Shown here piece after piece: positions 17,291-26,837 of a stretch of 64,000 bases of DNA. The stretch lies in the NCBI GenBank assembly GCA_963746955.1, contig CAVVDR010000009.1, positions 248,001-312,000 on the forward strand, given 5' to 3'. A program made the position numbers and the translations under genes. The stretch's first letter is position 1; every line of letters begins with the position of its first letter. The notes below the pieces were generated by a model. The model ran no database searches. It had not been told where the DNA came from and saw only the letters and a program-made list of their open reading frames with translations. The stretch comes from DASQBT01 sp963746955 (GTDB taxonomy: Bacteria > Pseudomonadota > Gammaproteobacteria > Burkholderiales > Thiobacillaceae).

Positions 17291-18918
17291 CTGTCACAGC
17301 AACCCTTCATTCCAAGAATCCTGTAAATAAACAGCCATCTGGCATTGTGTTCGATTATTTGGCTGCATCCCTGATTGGTTTGTTGATTCTAGGGTGGCTC
17401 GTGTTCGTTGCTCACGGTAAGCCGGGAATTGATCCAGATGGGGCGCACGCATTACATGTCGCACAGAATATTCGGGACGGCGAGGGACAGGTAATCAAGT
17501 TCGTTAATTTATCCGACACCACGCCGGCGGCTCGGCCGGATGTGACTAAGCCCCCACTATTCCCAGCCGTTTGCGCCTTGCTGATGTTTCTTGGATTATC
17601 TCCGAAGATGGCAGGCTGGACCGTAACCTTTGTAGCGTACGCTTTAGCAGGCTCTTTCTTGTATCTGCTGGCAAGACGCGTCGTTTTCCGAACTTCGGCA
17701 AGTGTTGTGGTCGCAGTATTCGCAACAGAGATGACCTCGGTGCGTTGGGGAATTACTTTGCATGAAGAGTCCTTATTCCTGGCTCTGAGTTTTGCTGCTT
17801 TATGGCTACAGATGGGGCTCACGCCAGAAGAGGGATGGCAGTTCATCCGTAAGCAGTTCATGACTGGTGTTCTGGTTGGCCTCGCCATGATGACCAGTTA
17901 CCAGGGATTGCCTTTATTGATCTGCCTAGGGGGGGCTGCTCTCTGGTTCGCCTGGCAGCAGAAAAGCAGCCGACCGTTATTGGCCTATGCTGCCGGCGTG
18001 ACCGTGGTTGGGCTTCTCCCCCTGCTTCGATTCATAAGTATCTTGCTTTCCGGTGCCAAACCAGGTTTCGATACGGGCGAACCCACATGGTATTTGATTA
18101 TCTCCGGCATTGTGAGCGCTTGGCAGCGCAGCTTCCTCGGTGATGTGTATATATGGCTTGCTAACGGCTCACCGAAAGACTATATCGTGGTGGCCTTGAG
18201 CTATGGCTTGCTGGCTGCATTGCTGGTGTGGTCCTGGCGAACTGCCCGCCTGCGTTTGCTGGTGGCCTTTGTGGTTCTATATATGGGCATGTTGATCGTG
18301 CAATTAGGGGGGCAAGGCAAACCATATTTCGACACCCGATACAACATGCCAGTGGAAAGTCTTATCGTGCTGTTATTTGTTTACGCAGTCAGCGCCAAGT
18401 TCAGTCTTCTGCCCACAATCGCTCGATATGCGACTGTGGCAATGGGTGTGCTGATGATATCTGTTTACGCACACGGTCAGGTCAGTCGCTATAAGAAGTT
18501 AATGTCCAACCGAGAGGGGGAATTTTGTCCTGCCCCGGAAGCCATTGCCTGGATCAAGCAGCATATACACCCAGGATCCGTGCTCATCGGTAGCCAATGC
18601 ACCTATCAGCTATTCGCTGAGAGCAATAAGTATTATTGGTTGCCGATTCCTCCGGCCCGAGATGCATCGACCAACAATACACGTTGGACAGAGGCAGATT
18701 TGCTGAGTGCAGCCCGACACGTGAATAGTAAGTGGGTAATACTGATTACAGGAAAGAGAGAGCCGTTGATGCCAGTACCAGGCTATGGCCCATATGTTGA
18801 GGGTTTGTTGTCTGGCGTGGGCAGCAAACAGGTAAAGCTGGCGGCACGACTGCGGGATGGGCTGATTTATCGCATAGTGCCTGACCACAGTCTTTCTGCC
18901 GTGCAGCCAGCGCCATAA
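17287..18918 (+). CDS. ArnT-like GT-C membrane glycosyltransferase
   Basis: The 543-residue protein has about ten hydrophobic helices. Soon after the first helix comes GIDPDGAHALHVAQ, an acidic loop in the position of the catalytic Asp of GT-C enzymes such as ArnT and PMT (GT39/GT83). The last ~130 residues form a soluble domain. GT-C enzymes transfer sugar from a polyprenyl-phosphate donor on the periplasmic side, which fits the ArnC-like and SMR-like genes upstream. An ATGA overlap couples it to the aminotransferase. The acceptor is unknown. Confidence 0.72.
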   Translation: MTVTATLHSKNPVNKQPSGIVFDYLAASLIGLLILGWLVFVAHGKPGIDPDGAHALHVAQNIRDGEGQVIKFVNLSDTTPAARPDVTKPPLFPAVCALLMFLGLSPKMAGWTVTFVAYALAGSFLYLLARRVVFRTSASVVVAVFATEMTSVRWGITLHEESLFLALSFAALWLQMGLTPEEGWQFIRKQFMTGVLVGLAMMTSYQGLPLLICLGGAALWFAWQQKSSRPLLAYAAGVTVVGLLPLLRFISILLSGAKPGFDTGEPTWYLIISGIVSAWQRSFLGDVYIWLANGSPKDYIVVALSYGLLAALLVWSWRTARLRLLVAFVVLYMGMLIVQLGGQGKPYFDTRYNMPVESLIVLLFVYAVSAKFSLLPTIARYATVAMGVLMISVYAHGQVSRYKKLMSNREGEFCPAPEAIAWIKQHIHPGSVLIGSQCTYQLFAESNKYYWLPIPPARDASTNNTRWTEADLLSAARHVNSKWVILITGKREPLMPVPGYGPYVEGLLSGVGSKQVKLAARLRDGLIYRIVPDHSLSAVQPAP

Positions 18919-18949
18919 TAACAATCGCCAATTGATACTTGATTGAATT

Positions 18950-21900
18950 ATGGGTATTGGCCTCACTATCCTCATTTGTACCCATAACCGTGCCGATCTG
19001 CTTGAACGCGTTCTGACCTCATTGAATGCGGCGAAACGACCCGCCATGCCTGTAGAGCTCTTGGTAGCCGCCAACGCCTGCACCGACGACACGGTGGTGC
19101 GGATGCACGCGTATCAGGTGCAGCAAGCCGGGCATAATTGGCTACCGCTGCGCCTGCTTGAAGTCCCAACAGCCGGTAAGTCGCATGCACTGAATTGGGC
19201 CATCCCAATGATCGAAACTGAATTGACCGCCTTCGTCGATGACGACCACCGGGTAGATGAAAACTATTTGCTTGCCATCGAACAGGCTGCCCACAATTGG
19301 CCGGATGCGGGCCTGTATTGCGGTCGCATCCTGCCAGACTGGGATGGCACCGAACCTGCCTGGGTTCATGACGAAGGGCCTTATCGCATTTATCCCTTGC
19401 CCGTCCCGCGCAATGACCAAGGCGATCAACCCAAAATTATCACGGCTGTAGAAGGTCCCATCCCCGGGGGTGGCAATCTGGTATTGCGGCGCCAGGTGTT
19501 TGAACTCGCCGGGCAATTTTCAACCGAACTGGGACCACATGGCCACGATCTGGGCGGCGGCGAGGACAGCGAATACGTACTGCGCGCGATGTCTCGCGGC
19601 GTCCGCTGCCAGTATGTGCCGGACATGGTGCAATACCACTATGTTGATGCCGAACGGCTGCGACTTGGCTATCTGCTGAAAAAAGGCTATCAGCGCAGCC
19701 GCTCGACTTCGCGCATTCGCGGCAATGGCACCGTGCCACTCTATATGTGGCGCAAAGTTGTGGAATACGGCGTTCACAGCCTACTCAGTATCTCTTGGGC
19801 CAGTCGCCGCTTCTATTTGGTGCGGACCGCCGCCGCGCTGGGTGAAATTCAGGGCCGCAGTGAATCTGGGTTCCGCAGCATGCATCTTCAACTTCCGTCA
19901 GATCGCAGCATGCTGTTGCTCGACGCACTGGCAATGCTCACCGTCGCCAGCGGCGTGGTCGCCTGGTTTGTCAGTGGTGGGGCGCGCTGGGCAGGCGTTT
20001 TGCCAGCGCTGGGTGTGGCAACAGTGGGGACAGCCGCGCTGCTGGTCAAATCCCTGTCGGATTTTTCGCAGACCGGGCCGGGCATCCGCAAGGAAGTGCT
20101 CACGCACTACCGGCGCTACACCCTGTTTGCTCTTGCACGGCTGTCGACATGGGCATTCGGTATCATGCTTTTCACCGGCGTGGCAGGCGTGCTGATCTAT
20201 TTCATGCTCAACACAGTGCTTGGTGCAGCTTGGTCGACGTGGCTGGCGATCCTCGCCGCCATCCTCGGCATCCTCAGTGGTTTCGCGCTGCAATTCATTC
20301 GCAAACTGCGCTTCAATCCCGGACTGCTGATGGCGTCGATGCATTACCGCATGAGCCGGGTGTACTGGCTATGGCGCTGGATGACGCCAGGGCGAATTGC
20401 ACTGGCGGAGGCGCTGTTGATCGGGGTGGCCGGCCTGTTAATCATCGCCGCATCACAGCATTTGGCGAAGGATAACCGGATTGGCGACCTAATCGCGCTG
20501 TGGGCGGCGACTCTGTTTTTTGCCGGGACAATCACATGGGCGGGCTGGGAGCCGCAGGCGAGTGCGCCGAGACGCACAACTGCGCACAATGCGGCCGCAC
20601 CGCCGAATATTCTGATGATCGGCTCGGACACGCTGCGCGCCGACCGGCTGGGCGCGCTGGGCTACCGCCGCGCGCTCACGCCGCACATCGACGCACTGGT
20701 GACGCAAGGTGCGCTGTTCGCCAACTGCTACGTGCCCTGCGCGCGCACCGCGCCCAGCCTGATTTCACTGCTCACCGGCACCTGGCCGCACACGCACGGC
20801 ATCCGCGACAACTTCGTACCCGACGATCAAGTCCGTCTCCCAGTTGCCACGCTGCCGCAGTTGCTGAAACCTTTGGGCTACCGCAGCGCCGCGATGTCCG
20901 ACTGGTGCGGCGGTGATATGGGTAAGTTTTCCTTCGGCTTTGAATACACCGACCTGCCGGCCGACCAGTGGAACCTGAAATACCTTATCCGTCAGGGCCC
21001 CAAGGATCTGCGCTTGTTCGTTTCGCTGTTTACCCACAACCGGCTCGGTCGGTTGCTGCTGCCGGAAGTCTATTACCTGGGCGGGGTGCCGCTGACGCAA
21101 CCTATGGGCAAGCGCGCCCGGCGGCTGGTGTCGCGCCTGTCCGAGAGTCCCCAGCCATTTTTTCTCAATGTGTTCTATTCCACCACTCACCCCCCGTTTG
21201 CCTCGGAATGGCCGTGGTACGGCCGCTTTGCCGACCCGCTTTACAAGGGTGAATCGCGGTTCGCGATGGCGCGCTTAACCGACCCTTTCGAAATCATCCG
21301 CCGACAGGGCGCGCCCAAAGAAGAATTCGATCTCGATCAGATCATCGACTTGTACGATGGCTGCGTAGCGGAATTCGACCATGAGGTTGGCAAAATGCTC
21401 GCACATCTGAAAACCTGCGGCTTGGCAGACAACACCATCGTTGTCGTCTATTCCGACCACGGCATGGAGTTCTTCGAGCACGACACCTGGGGACAGGGAA
21501 ACTCAGCAGTCGGCGAAGCGAGCCCGAAAATCCCACTGGTTATTCGTGACCCGCGCTGCACTGCTCGCAACAAGATAGACGACGTCGTCCGCTCCATCGA
21601 CCTTGCGCCGACGCTGCTTGAATTAGCAGGGGCCGCGGCAGACGCGCGCATGGATGGCGTCTCGCTCGCGCCCTGTCTGGCGGGCGCGACGCCTTGCCCG
21701 GACCTCGATGCCTTCAACGAAACCGGTATCTGGATCGCGGATGTTCCCGGCCTGCCCGAAACCCATCTTCGCTACCCCAATCTTCTGGAACTGATGGAAG
21801 TGCCCAATCGCGAAAGCGGTACGCTCGCGATCAAACCGGAATATACGATGCGCATCATGGACGCAAAGGATCGTATGATCCGCAGGGGTCGCTGGAAACT

Positions 21901-22069
21901 TACCTACCAACCCCTCACCCATGGCCATATCTTGCAACTATTTGACGTCGTGGCAGACCCCATGTGCCGGCATAATCTGATCGATCGACATCCGGAAGTT
22001 GCTGATGCGTTATGGCGGCAATTGTCTGATTGGCTCGAACGTTCACCTTCCACCCAAGCGATTATTTGA
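18950..22069 (+). CDS. Fusion: GT2 glycosyltransferase + membrane domain + alkaline-phosphatase-superfamily transferase/hydrolase
   Basis: The 1039-residue protein joins three parts. Residues 1-~270 are a GT2 domain (LTILICTHNRADLLERVL, VDDDHR with Asp97-99, GGGEDSEY). Residues ~320-535 have five or six membrane helices. Residues ~550-1039 are a sulfatase/phosphotransferase fold with metal ligands IGSDTLRADR (Asp560) and YSDHGMEFF (Asp836, His837). At the sulfatase CxPSR position the sequence is TAPSL with Thr600. Thr is the nucleophile in phosphoethanolamine and phosphoglycerol transferases, whereas sulfatases need Cys or Ser. A phospho-group transfer to the glycan the same protein builds is therefore more likely than sulfate removal. 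The start ATG lies 31 bp after the previous gene. Confidence 0.8.
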   Translation: MGIGLTILICTHNRADLLERVLTSLNAAKRPAMPVELLVAANACTDDTVVRMHAYQVQQAGHNWLPLRLLEVPTAGKSHALNWAIPMIETELTAFVDDDHRVDENYLLAIEQAAHNWPDAGLYCGRILPDWDGTEPAWVHDEGPYRIYPLPVPRNDQGDQPKIITAVEGPIPGGGNLVLRRQVFELAGQFSTELGPHGHDLGGGEDSEYVLRAMSRGVRCQYVPDMVQYHYVDAERLRLGYLLKKGYQRSRSTSRIRGNGTVPLYMWRKVVEYGVHSLLSISWASRRFYLVRTAAALGEIQGRSESGFRSMHLQLPSDRSMLLLDALAMLTVASGVVAWFVSGGARWAGVLPALGVATVGTAALLVKSLSDFSQTGPGIRKEVLTHYRRYTLFALARLSTWAFGIMLFTGVAGVLIYFMLNTVLGAAWSTWLAILAAILGILSGFALQFIRKLRFNPGLLMASMHYRMSRVYWLWRWMTPGRIALAEALLIGVAGLLIIAASQHLAKDNRIGDLIALWAATLFFAGTITWAGWEPQASAPRRTTAHNAAAPPNILMIGSDTLRADRLGALGYRRALTPHIDALVTQGALFANCYVPCARTAPSLISLLTGTWPHTHGIRDNFVPDDQVRLPVATLPQLLKPLGYRSAAMSDWCGGDMGKFSFGFEYTDLPADQWNLKYLIRQGPKDLRLFVSLFTHNRLGRLLLPEVYYLGGVPLTQPMGKRARRLVSRLSESPQPFFLNVFYSTTHPPFASEWPWYGRFADPLYKGESRFAMARLTDPFEIIRRQGAPKEEFDLDQIIDLYDGCVAEFDHEVGKMLAHLKTCGLADNTIVVVYSDHGMEFFEHDTWGQGNSAVGEASPKIPLVIRDPRCTARNKIDDVVRSIDLAPTLLELAGAAADARMDGVSLAPCLAGATPCPDLDAFNETGIWIADVPGLPETHLRYPNLLELMEVPNRESGTLAIKPEYTMRIMDAKDRMIRRGRWKLTYQPLTHGHILQLFDVVADPMCRHNLIDRHPEVADALWRQLSDWLERSPSTQAII

Positions 22070-22087
22070 CTCTTATGAAAGATCCAA

Positions 22088-22778
22088 ATGACACTCAAAT
22101 CCACCATTAAACAAACCCTGCACGCCCTGGGATACAAAATCGAGAAGATCGACCCTATGGAGTAAAAGCATACCGGCCGACTACAATCATTCGCCTTTCT
22201 TGCCTCGCGTCTATCGCGGCGCACTGGACCGCTATTTCTATTTCAACGATATCGTGGAACAGGTCAGGTTGGTGGAGGGCGATATCGTTAGAATGCGGTG
22301 TTTCGATCGGTCATGGAGCTTTTCTTTTTTACGCTGCTTTCCGATTACATCGGAGTACCCCGGCCGTATTACGGGTTTGATTCTTTCGAAGGATTTCCTG
22401 ACCCGGTCGAGATGGCTAAAACTGCGCCAATCACGGGAAAGGAGTTTTTGGCCAACCCACCCGCAACAGTGCTGAAGGTATTAAAGGATGGACCTGAAGG
22501 TGACGACGTCATCGACAAACGCATACGTCTGGTAAAGGGTTGGTTCGACCAGACCCTCCCTGCATACCATGGCCACATTGCCTTGCTGCATCTCGATGGT
22601 GACCTTTATGAGTCGTACAAGGTTCCCCTCGAAACTCTTTACGATAAGGTACAGCCCGGTGGCATCATCATGTTTGACGAGTATCGTGACAAGCGCTGGC
22701 CAGGGGTCAGTAAAGCCATTGATGAGTTTTCAGCAACATCCAAAATGCACTTGGAAATATTACGTCGTCAAACAGTAA
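22088..22778 (+). pseudogene. TylF/MycF-type methyltransferase broken by four apparent single-base insertions
   Basis: A continuous TylF-like protein can be pieced together only by changing frame four times, each time by +1. MTLKSTIKQTLHALGYKIEK starts at 22088 and hits TAA at 22163. SIPADYNHSPFLPRVYRG to VEGDIV reads in the next frame. ECGVSIGHGA (SAM motif) reads in the third from 22291. FFTLLSDYIGVPRPYYGFDS to GVSKAIDEF reads in the fourth, and QQHPKCTWKYYVVKQ ends at TAA 22776-22778 in the fifth. Shifts fall near 22155, 22289, 22320-22330 (a T run) and 22726-22730 (a T run). This is either real decay or uncorrected read errors. The family O-methylates sugars. Confidence 0.72.
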
Positions 22779-22840
22779 GCCTCATCGGCGAACTCTTGGA
22801 TGTTAAGGAAGCATGTTGCAGAACCGAGAACCTTAAGCGA

Positions 22841-23938
22841 ATGAAAAAGAAACCTGTCCTCTGCTTCCTCACCTTCAGTGCCGGCGACTGGGGCGGAGCC
22901 AGCCGGGTCCTGTTTACCAATCTGCGCCTGATGGATCGTGACAGGCTGACACCCCTTCTGCTCCTGCCACGAATTGGCCCCATTGAGCCTGAGTTAAGGC
23001 AACTCAAACTGCGCTATTTGATATGGGGACCATTAACCGAGCCGGGCAAGCCGACTGCCTATCTGCGCAGCTTTTTCCGGGCCTGGCTTTTTTTTCGACG
23101 TGAGCATGTGGCGGTAATTCACGTCAATAGTTCCAACTTCTGGCGTCCGGCTGAACTGCTTGCAGCTCGATTATTGGGCATTCCCATCCTCGCCCATTAT
23201 CACGTAATCAACGACCAGCCGGCCCCAGCTATGGCTTGGTGCCAAGCAGCCATAGCAGTGTCGCGCTACACTGCTGAGCAATCGTTGCCGACAAGAATGT
23301 ACAAACCCGTGATCTACAGCCCAATCAGCTTGGATCGCTTTGATGCCGGGCACAGTCTGCGGGAAGAACTGGGCTTATCTGAGAGTGGCATCGTGGTAGC
23401 TTTTCTGGGGCAAATTCGTGAAATCAAGGGTGTGGCAGATTTCATTGCAATGGCCCGTCAAATTCCAAATCCGGACGTCCGATTCCTGATTGCCGGCGAA
23501 TGCCGCGACCCAAATAAATATACCGGCTCATATTCTGAGCGGGATCTGAAAGACATGGCAGGTGGCGATGCCCGCATCCGCTACGTTGGCTACGTGAAGG
23601 AAGTGGCAAATGTCTACCACACCGCAGACATTGTCGTGGTGCCGTCGCGCTGGCAGGAACCATTGGGACTTATAAACTTGGAAGCCGGCGCATGCCGCAA
23701 GCCGGTGGTGGCTACACGCATGGGTGGCATCCCCGAGGTGGTTGAAGATGGGGTGAACGGCTATCTAGTAGAAGCCGGGGACGTAGAAGCCCTGACTGAT
23801 CGGGTATCCAGACTCATTGCCGACTCGGCCTTACGTAGTCGCATGGGTGAGGCGGGCCGCGCCAGGGTGGAACAGGATTTCACTACTCGCCCGGTGCGAG
23901 AATTCGAAACGCTGCTGCTGCGCTATGTGCGACGTTGA
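22841..23938 (+). CDS. GT4 family glycosyltransferase
   Basis: The 365-residue protein from ATG 22841 begins KKPVLCFLTFSAGDWGGASRVL, a GT-B N-terminal strand with a Gly-rich loop. Its C-terminal domain holds VAFLGQIREIKGVADFI, VVVPSRWQEPLGLINLEAGAC (the E-x7-E region of GT4) and VATRMGGIPEVV. The open frame runs back through part of the broken methyltransferase, which would look like a methyltransferase-GT fusion, but the methyltransferase's own stop in another frame argues against that. It ends 17 bp from the convergent TPR gene. Confidence 0.85.
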   Translation: MKKKPVLCFLTFSAGDWGGASRVLFTNLRLMDRDRLTPLLLLPRIGPIEPELRQLKLRYLIWGPLTEPGKPTAYLRSFFRAWLFFRREHVAVIHVNSSNFWRPAELLAARLLGIPILAHYHVINDQPAPAMAWCQAAIAVSRYTAEQSLPTRMYKPVIYSPISLDRFDAGHSLREELGLSESGIVVAFLGQIREIKGVADFIAMARQIPNPDVRFLIAGECRDPNKYTGSYSERDLKDMAGGDARIRYVGYVKEVANVYHTADIVVVPSRWQEPLGLINLEAGACRKPVVATRMGGIPEVVEDGVNGYLVEAGDVEALTDRVSRLIADSALRSRMGEAGRARVEQDFTTRPVREFETLLLRYVRR

Positions 23939-23955
23939 ACAGTTGGTGGCGAACC

Positions 23956-24747
23956 TTATTCTGGTGGGCAAAACCGACAATAAGGATTGCTCGGGGTTCC
24001 TATAGACGGCGCAATGGCAGGCGTCGGCTTGTTTTGATTATCGGATGATGTAGCCGGTACATCCGGAACACCCTGGGCAGCGGTGGAGGGAGGCTCGACT
24101 TGCTGCGGAGATTCTGGCTCATCTGCTTTCATCACATAGGGTTTGGGAAAGGGTTTCTTGCCGCCCAGTTCCAGGTAGCGGCGTTGCAACGTCTTGGAAT
24201 CGGGTATATGGCGCAACCCTTGGGTGATCGTGTCCAATGCGCTGGTTGTTGCTTTACCAGACACCTGCAAGTCAGCAAGTTGCAGATAAGCTCTGAGCAT
24301 CTTGGGGTTGATAGCCAATGCTCTATTAAAATCACTGAGCGCCTCACCCGGCTTGCCCATGAGCTGGTAAGCCTCGCCCCTGCCTGAATATACTTCAGCG
24401 CGTATCTCCGGATTAAAGTCCGGCTTTTCGGCCTTCACAACGTAGGTAAAATCACCGACTGCCAGCTGCAGATCATACATACGCTCAGTGGTTGTGCCGG
24501 CCCGCCAGGAACGGTTTACATAATTCACCCCAAAGCAATAGTGATGAATATCTTGGAAATTGCTGCCGGTTCTTCTTGCCCACTCCTTCCATTCCGGCGT
24601 CCCGCCAGGCCCAAGTCTTGCCTTGCAAATGGGAGGGAGTCTTGCGACTTCTTCCGGGTGATGAAGTGTCAACTCGCTTGCTGCTACACCTAGGCCAGGA
24701 GCGCCCAAGAGAGCTGCAAGAAAAATGAATGAGAGCTTTACTGCCAT
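23956..24747 (-). CDS. Secreted TPR-containing protein of unknown function
   Basis: This 263-residue protein has a signal peptide (about 1-23, KLSFIFLAALLGAPGLGVAA). A Cys/Trp-containing region follows (residues 40-90), then two or three TPR-like repeats (about 110-195; AYQLMGKPGEALSDFNRALAI is a clear one). The Pro/Ser/Thr-rich tail ends NPYCRFCPPE, with a CxxC near the C-terminus. It is the last gene of a minus-strand glycosyltransferase run and begins 12 bp after the GT4 stop. A periplasmic scaffold or assembly role for polysaccharide export is possible. I do not recognise a named family. Confidence 0.75.
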   Translation of the reverse strand: MAVKLSFIFLAALLGAPGLGVAASELTLHHPEEVARLPPICKARLGPGGTPEWKEWARRTGSNFQDIHHYCFGVNYVNRSWRAGTTTERMYDLQLAVGDFTYVVKAEKPDFNPEIRAEVYSGRGEAYQLMGKPGEALSDFNRALAINPKMLRAYLQLADLQVSGKATTSALDTITQGLRHIPDSKTLQRRYLELGGKKPFPKPYVMKADEPESPQQVEPPSTAAQGVPDVPATSSDNQNKPTPAIAPSIGTPSNPYCRFCPPE

Positions 24748-24759
24748 ATCTCGTATCTT

Positions 24760-25911
24760 TCAACAAAAATTATCATGTATGTGACGAGTCTTATCTGCTG
24801 TTTTGTTCCAGTTAAATTCGCTACGCGCCCTGACAAGTGCAGCATTCCCGATAGAGTCAATTGAATCTGGTGCAGTCAATACCTCATATAGTCTAGCGCT
24901 TATTCCTATCAACTCTGCACCATCAACCCTGAATCCAGTCACTCCATCCTGGACTGCCGCCCCGGTTCCCCCACCCAGACCCGCAATTGCCGGCTTGCCA
25001 CACGCGGCGGCTTCGACAAACACCATGCCAAAACCTTCCGTATCCCCGTCAATCTCGCGATTAGGCATGGCGAATACATCGCATGCATTGTACCAACGTG
25101 GCAAATCTTCAGGACTGACATGCCCCAAAAAACTGACTAGGTCCGCAACACCAAGTTCCTGAGCAAGATTTCTTAAGTAATCCCAATCTTCACCGATTCC
25201 AATAAGAGCGTAATGCACATTTAACCCTTTCTTTGCTAACTCAGGAAGGCTTTTGATTACCATATCGAAACCTTTGCGCCTAGATAGTCTGCCAACTGAA
25301 AGGATCAACTTCTGGTCAACACCAAGGCCTAAGCCATTCTTAAGATCATCAAATAACAACCCAGGCCGGAATCTCTTAACATCCACGCCCGGATATATCA
25401 ACGCAATCTTGCCGCTCTCCACACCTATCTTCAGCAATTCATCCCGTGTGTAGTCGCTGTTGGCGATTACTTTGTTCGCATGGCGCAGCGCAAACCGCAT
25501 GGCCTGGTACTTTCTTCCTTGGCCCCAGGTCGTGAGTTCCTCGCCGTGGGCATAAATGACCACCGGGTGGAAAGTCATCCGAGCGACAGCCCAGGCCACA
25601 AGTCCCTCTGGCAATGCACGTCCCGCATGAATGGCAGTGAAGCGACGGCTGGCCGCGAGCCAGAACGAATGCAGGAACAGCCGGCCATACATGAGCAGCG
25701 ACTCGGGCCGCAGCCAGGATACCCGGCGCAAGTCGAGTCGATGTATCGCGTTTGGGTGATCGCGGTCGTGCTCTGCTGCACCGGGCACATCGGCCGTCAC
25801 GATGTGGGTAGTCTTGCCGTCCAGACGGCGATAGACCTCGTCGAACCATACTGCCGTGCCCCCCTTGGTTGGCAGAAACAGCTCGGTCAACACGAGATAT
25901 CGCGGCTTCAT
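24760..25911 (-). CDS. GT4 family glycosyltransferase
   Basis: The 383-residue protein starts KPRYLVLTELFLPTKGGTAVW. Typical GT-B/GT4 features follow: VIYAHGEELTTWG, VIANSDYTRDEL, LILSVGRLSRRKGFDMVIK, and DGDTEGFGMVFVEAAACGKP with the catalytic E-x7-E region. It overlaps the upstream GT2 gene by ATGA (25908-25911). A fragment resembling its first ~75 residues lies at 26857-27105, so a paralogue once stood next to it. Confidence 0.87.
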   Translation of the reverse strand: MKPRYLVLTELFLPTKGGTAVWFDEVYRRLDGKTTHIVTADVPGAAEHDRDHPNAIHRLDLRRVSWLRPESLLMYGRLFLHSFWLAASRRFTAIHAGRALPEGLVAWAVARMTFHPVVIYAHGEELTTWGQGRKYQAMRFALRHANKVIANSDYTRDELLKIGVESGKIALIYPGVDVKRFRPGLLFDDLKNGLGLGVDQKLILSVGRLSRRKGFDMVIKSLPELAKKGLNVHYALIGIGEDWDYLRNLAQELGVADLVSFLGHVSPEDLPRWYNACDVFAMPNREIDGDTEGFGMVFVEAAACGKPAIAGLGGGTGAAVQDGVTGFRVDGAELIGISARLYEVLTAPDSIDSIGNAALVRARSEFNWNKTADKTRHIHDNFC

Positions 25912-26837
25912 ATCAGCACCGAAATCAGATTGCGCAGGCTGGCTGGCCCCGGGGATTCTAGCAAAGACGGCAGCACCGCCTGCGCCGCAGCCAAGCGCTG
26001 GTTGCGCTTGGCCAATGCATAACCCAGATTGAGGCGGGCATTGCGCAGGCGCGTCATGACGCCGCGCCGCACCAGAGCGGGAAAGTCTCTGGCACTGAGC
26101 TTGAGATCCAGCAAGGTGCGAACATTTTCCCTTTGCGCCATCACCGGATCACGCCGGGTGGCGCTGGCGCCATGGACCAGATAGACACCCAGAGGCAGAC
26201 AGATGACCCCTGCTCTTCTGCTAAGCGCCACAACCCGGGTCAGCAGGTGCACATCTTCGCAAACCCTGAAGCCCAACGGATAGCCTCCAGCGCGGAGAAA
26301 AAGGCTGCGGGTGACGCTGAGGGTGTGGGTGTCGCCGAAATGATCGGCCACAAAGGCCTCAAACTCGTTTTCCTGCATGACCACTCGTGTTTCTGCTCCC
26401 GCCTTGCGCAACATCATGTTGCCCGATGCGTGCTGGTTCATTGACAAGCCAAGCAGTGCACCCGAGTCGTCGCGGTATTCATAATCGCCAGTCATAAAGT
26501 CCAGGCTCGAATCCTCCACGATCCACTCCGCATGCAGCCTGAGCCGATCCGGGAAATACCAGTCGTCCGCATCCAGAAAGGCCAGCCAGTCGCCGGTGGC
26601 CTGTTCCACCCCGTAATTGCGCGCCGACGATACACCGGCATTGTGCTCGCGGCGCAGGTAGCGTATGGGCGGTCCGAACCGCGCCGCGACTTCCCCCGTC
26701 GCGTCGCCCGAAGCATCGTCCACCACCAGGATTTCGTGCGCCGGCCAAGTTTGCGCCAGCACCGAATCGACCGCACGCGCCAGTGTTGGTGCGCTGTTGT
26801 AAGCGGGAATGATCACGGAAAAACGCGGTGCGCTCAT
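25908..26837 (-). CDS. Family 2 glycosyltransferase (intact copy of a duplicated gene)
   Basis: From the ATG at 26837 the protein is 309 residues, opening SAPRFSVIIPAYNSAPTLA, with VVDDASGDATGE, AGVSSARNYG and FLDADDWYFP (DXD site). An open frame extends 85 codons further upstream, but that stretch is made of remnants of other genes, and the true start matches that of the fragment at 29631. The first 38 residues are 35/38 identical to that fragment by eye. It belongs to a minus-strand run GT61, UXS, (remnants), this gene, GT4, TPR. Confidence 0.87.
   Translation of the reverse strand: MSAPRFSVIIPAYNSAPTLARAVDSVLAQTWPAHEILVVDDASGDATGEVAARFGPPIRYLRREHNAGVSSARNYGVEQATGDWLAFLDADDWYFPDRLRLHAEWIVEDSSLDFMTGDYEYRDDSGALLGLSMNQHASGNMMLRKAGAETRVVMQENEFEAFVADHFGDTHTLSVTRSLFLRAGGYPLGFRVCEDVHLLTRVVALSRRAGVICLPLGVYLVHGASATRRDPVMAQRENVRTLLDLKLSARDFPALVRRGVMTRLRNARLNLGYALAKRNQRLAAAQAVLPSLLESPGPASLRNLISVLI

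Noticed and set aside
22298..23938. A true methyltransferase-glycosyltransferase fusion protein.
   Set aside because: The methyltransferase's natural C-terminus (KYYVVKQ and a stop) exists in another frame before the GT4 start, so the fusion is a product of the last frameshift.
23959..23993. Inverted repeat CCTTATT...AATAAGG as a terminator between convergent genes.
   Set aside because: Only a 7-bp AT-rich stem with a 17-base loop lying inside the TPR gene, and no T run.
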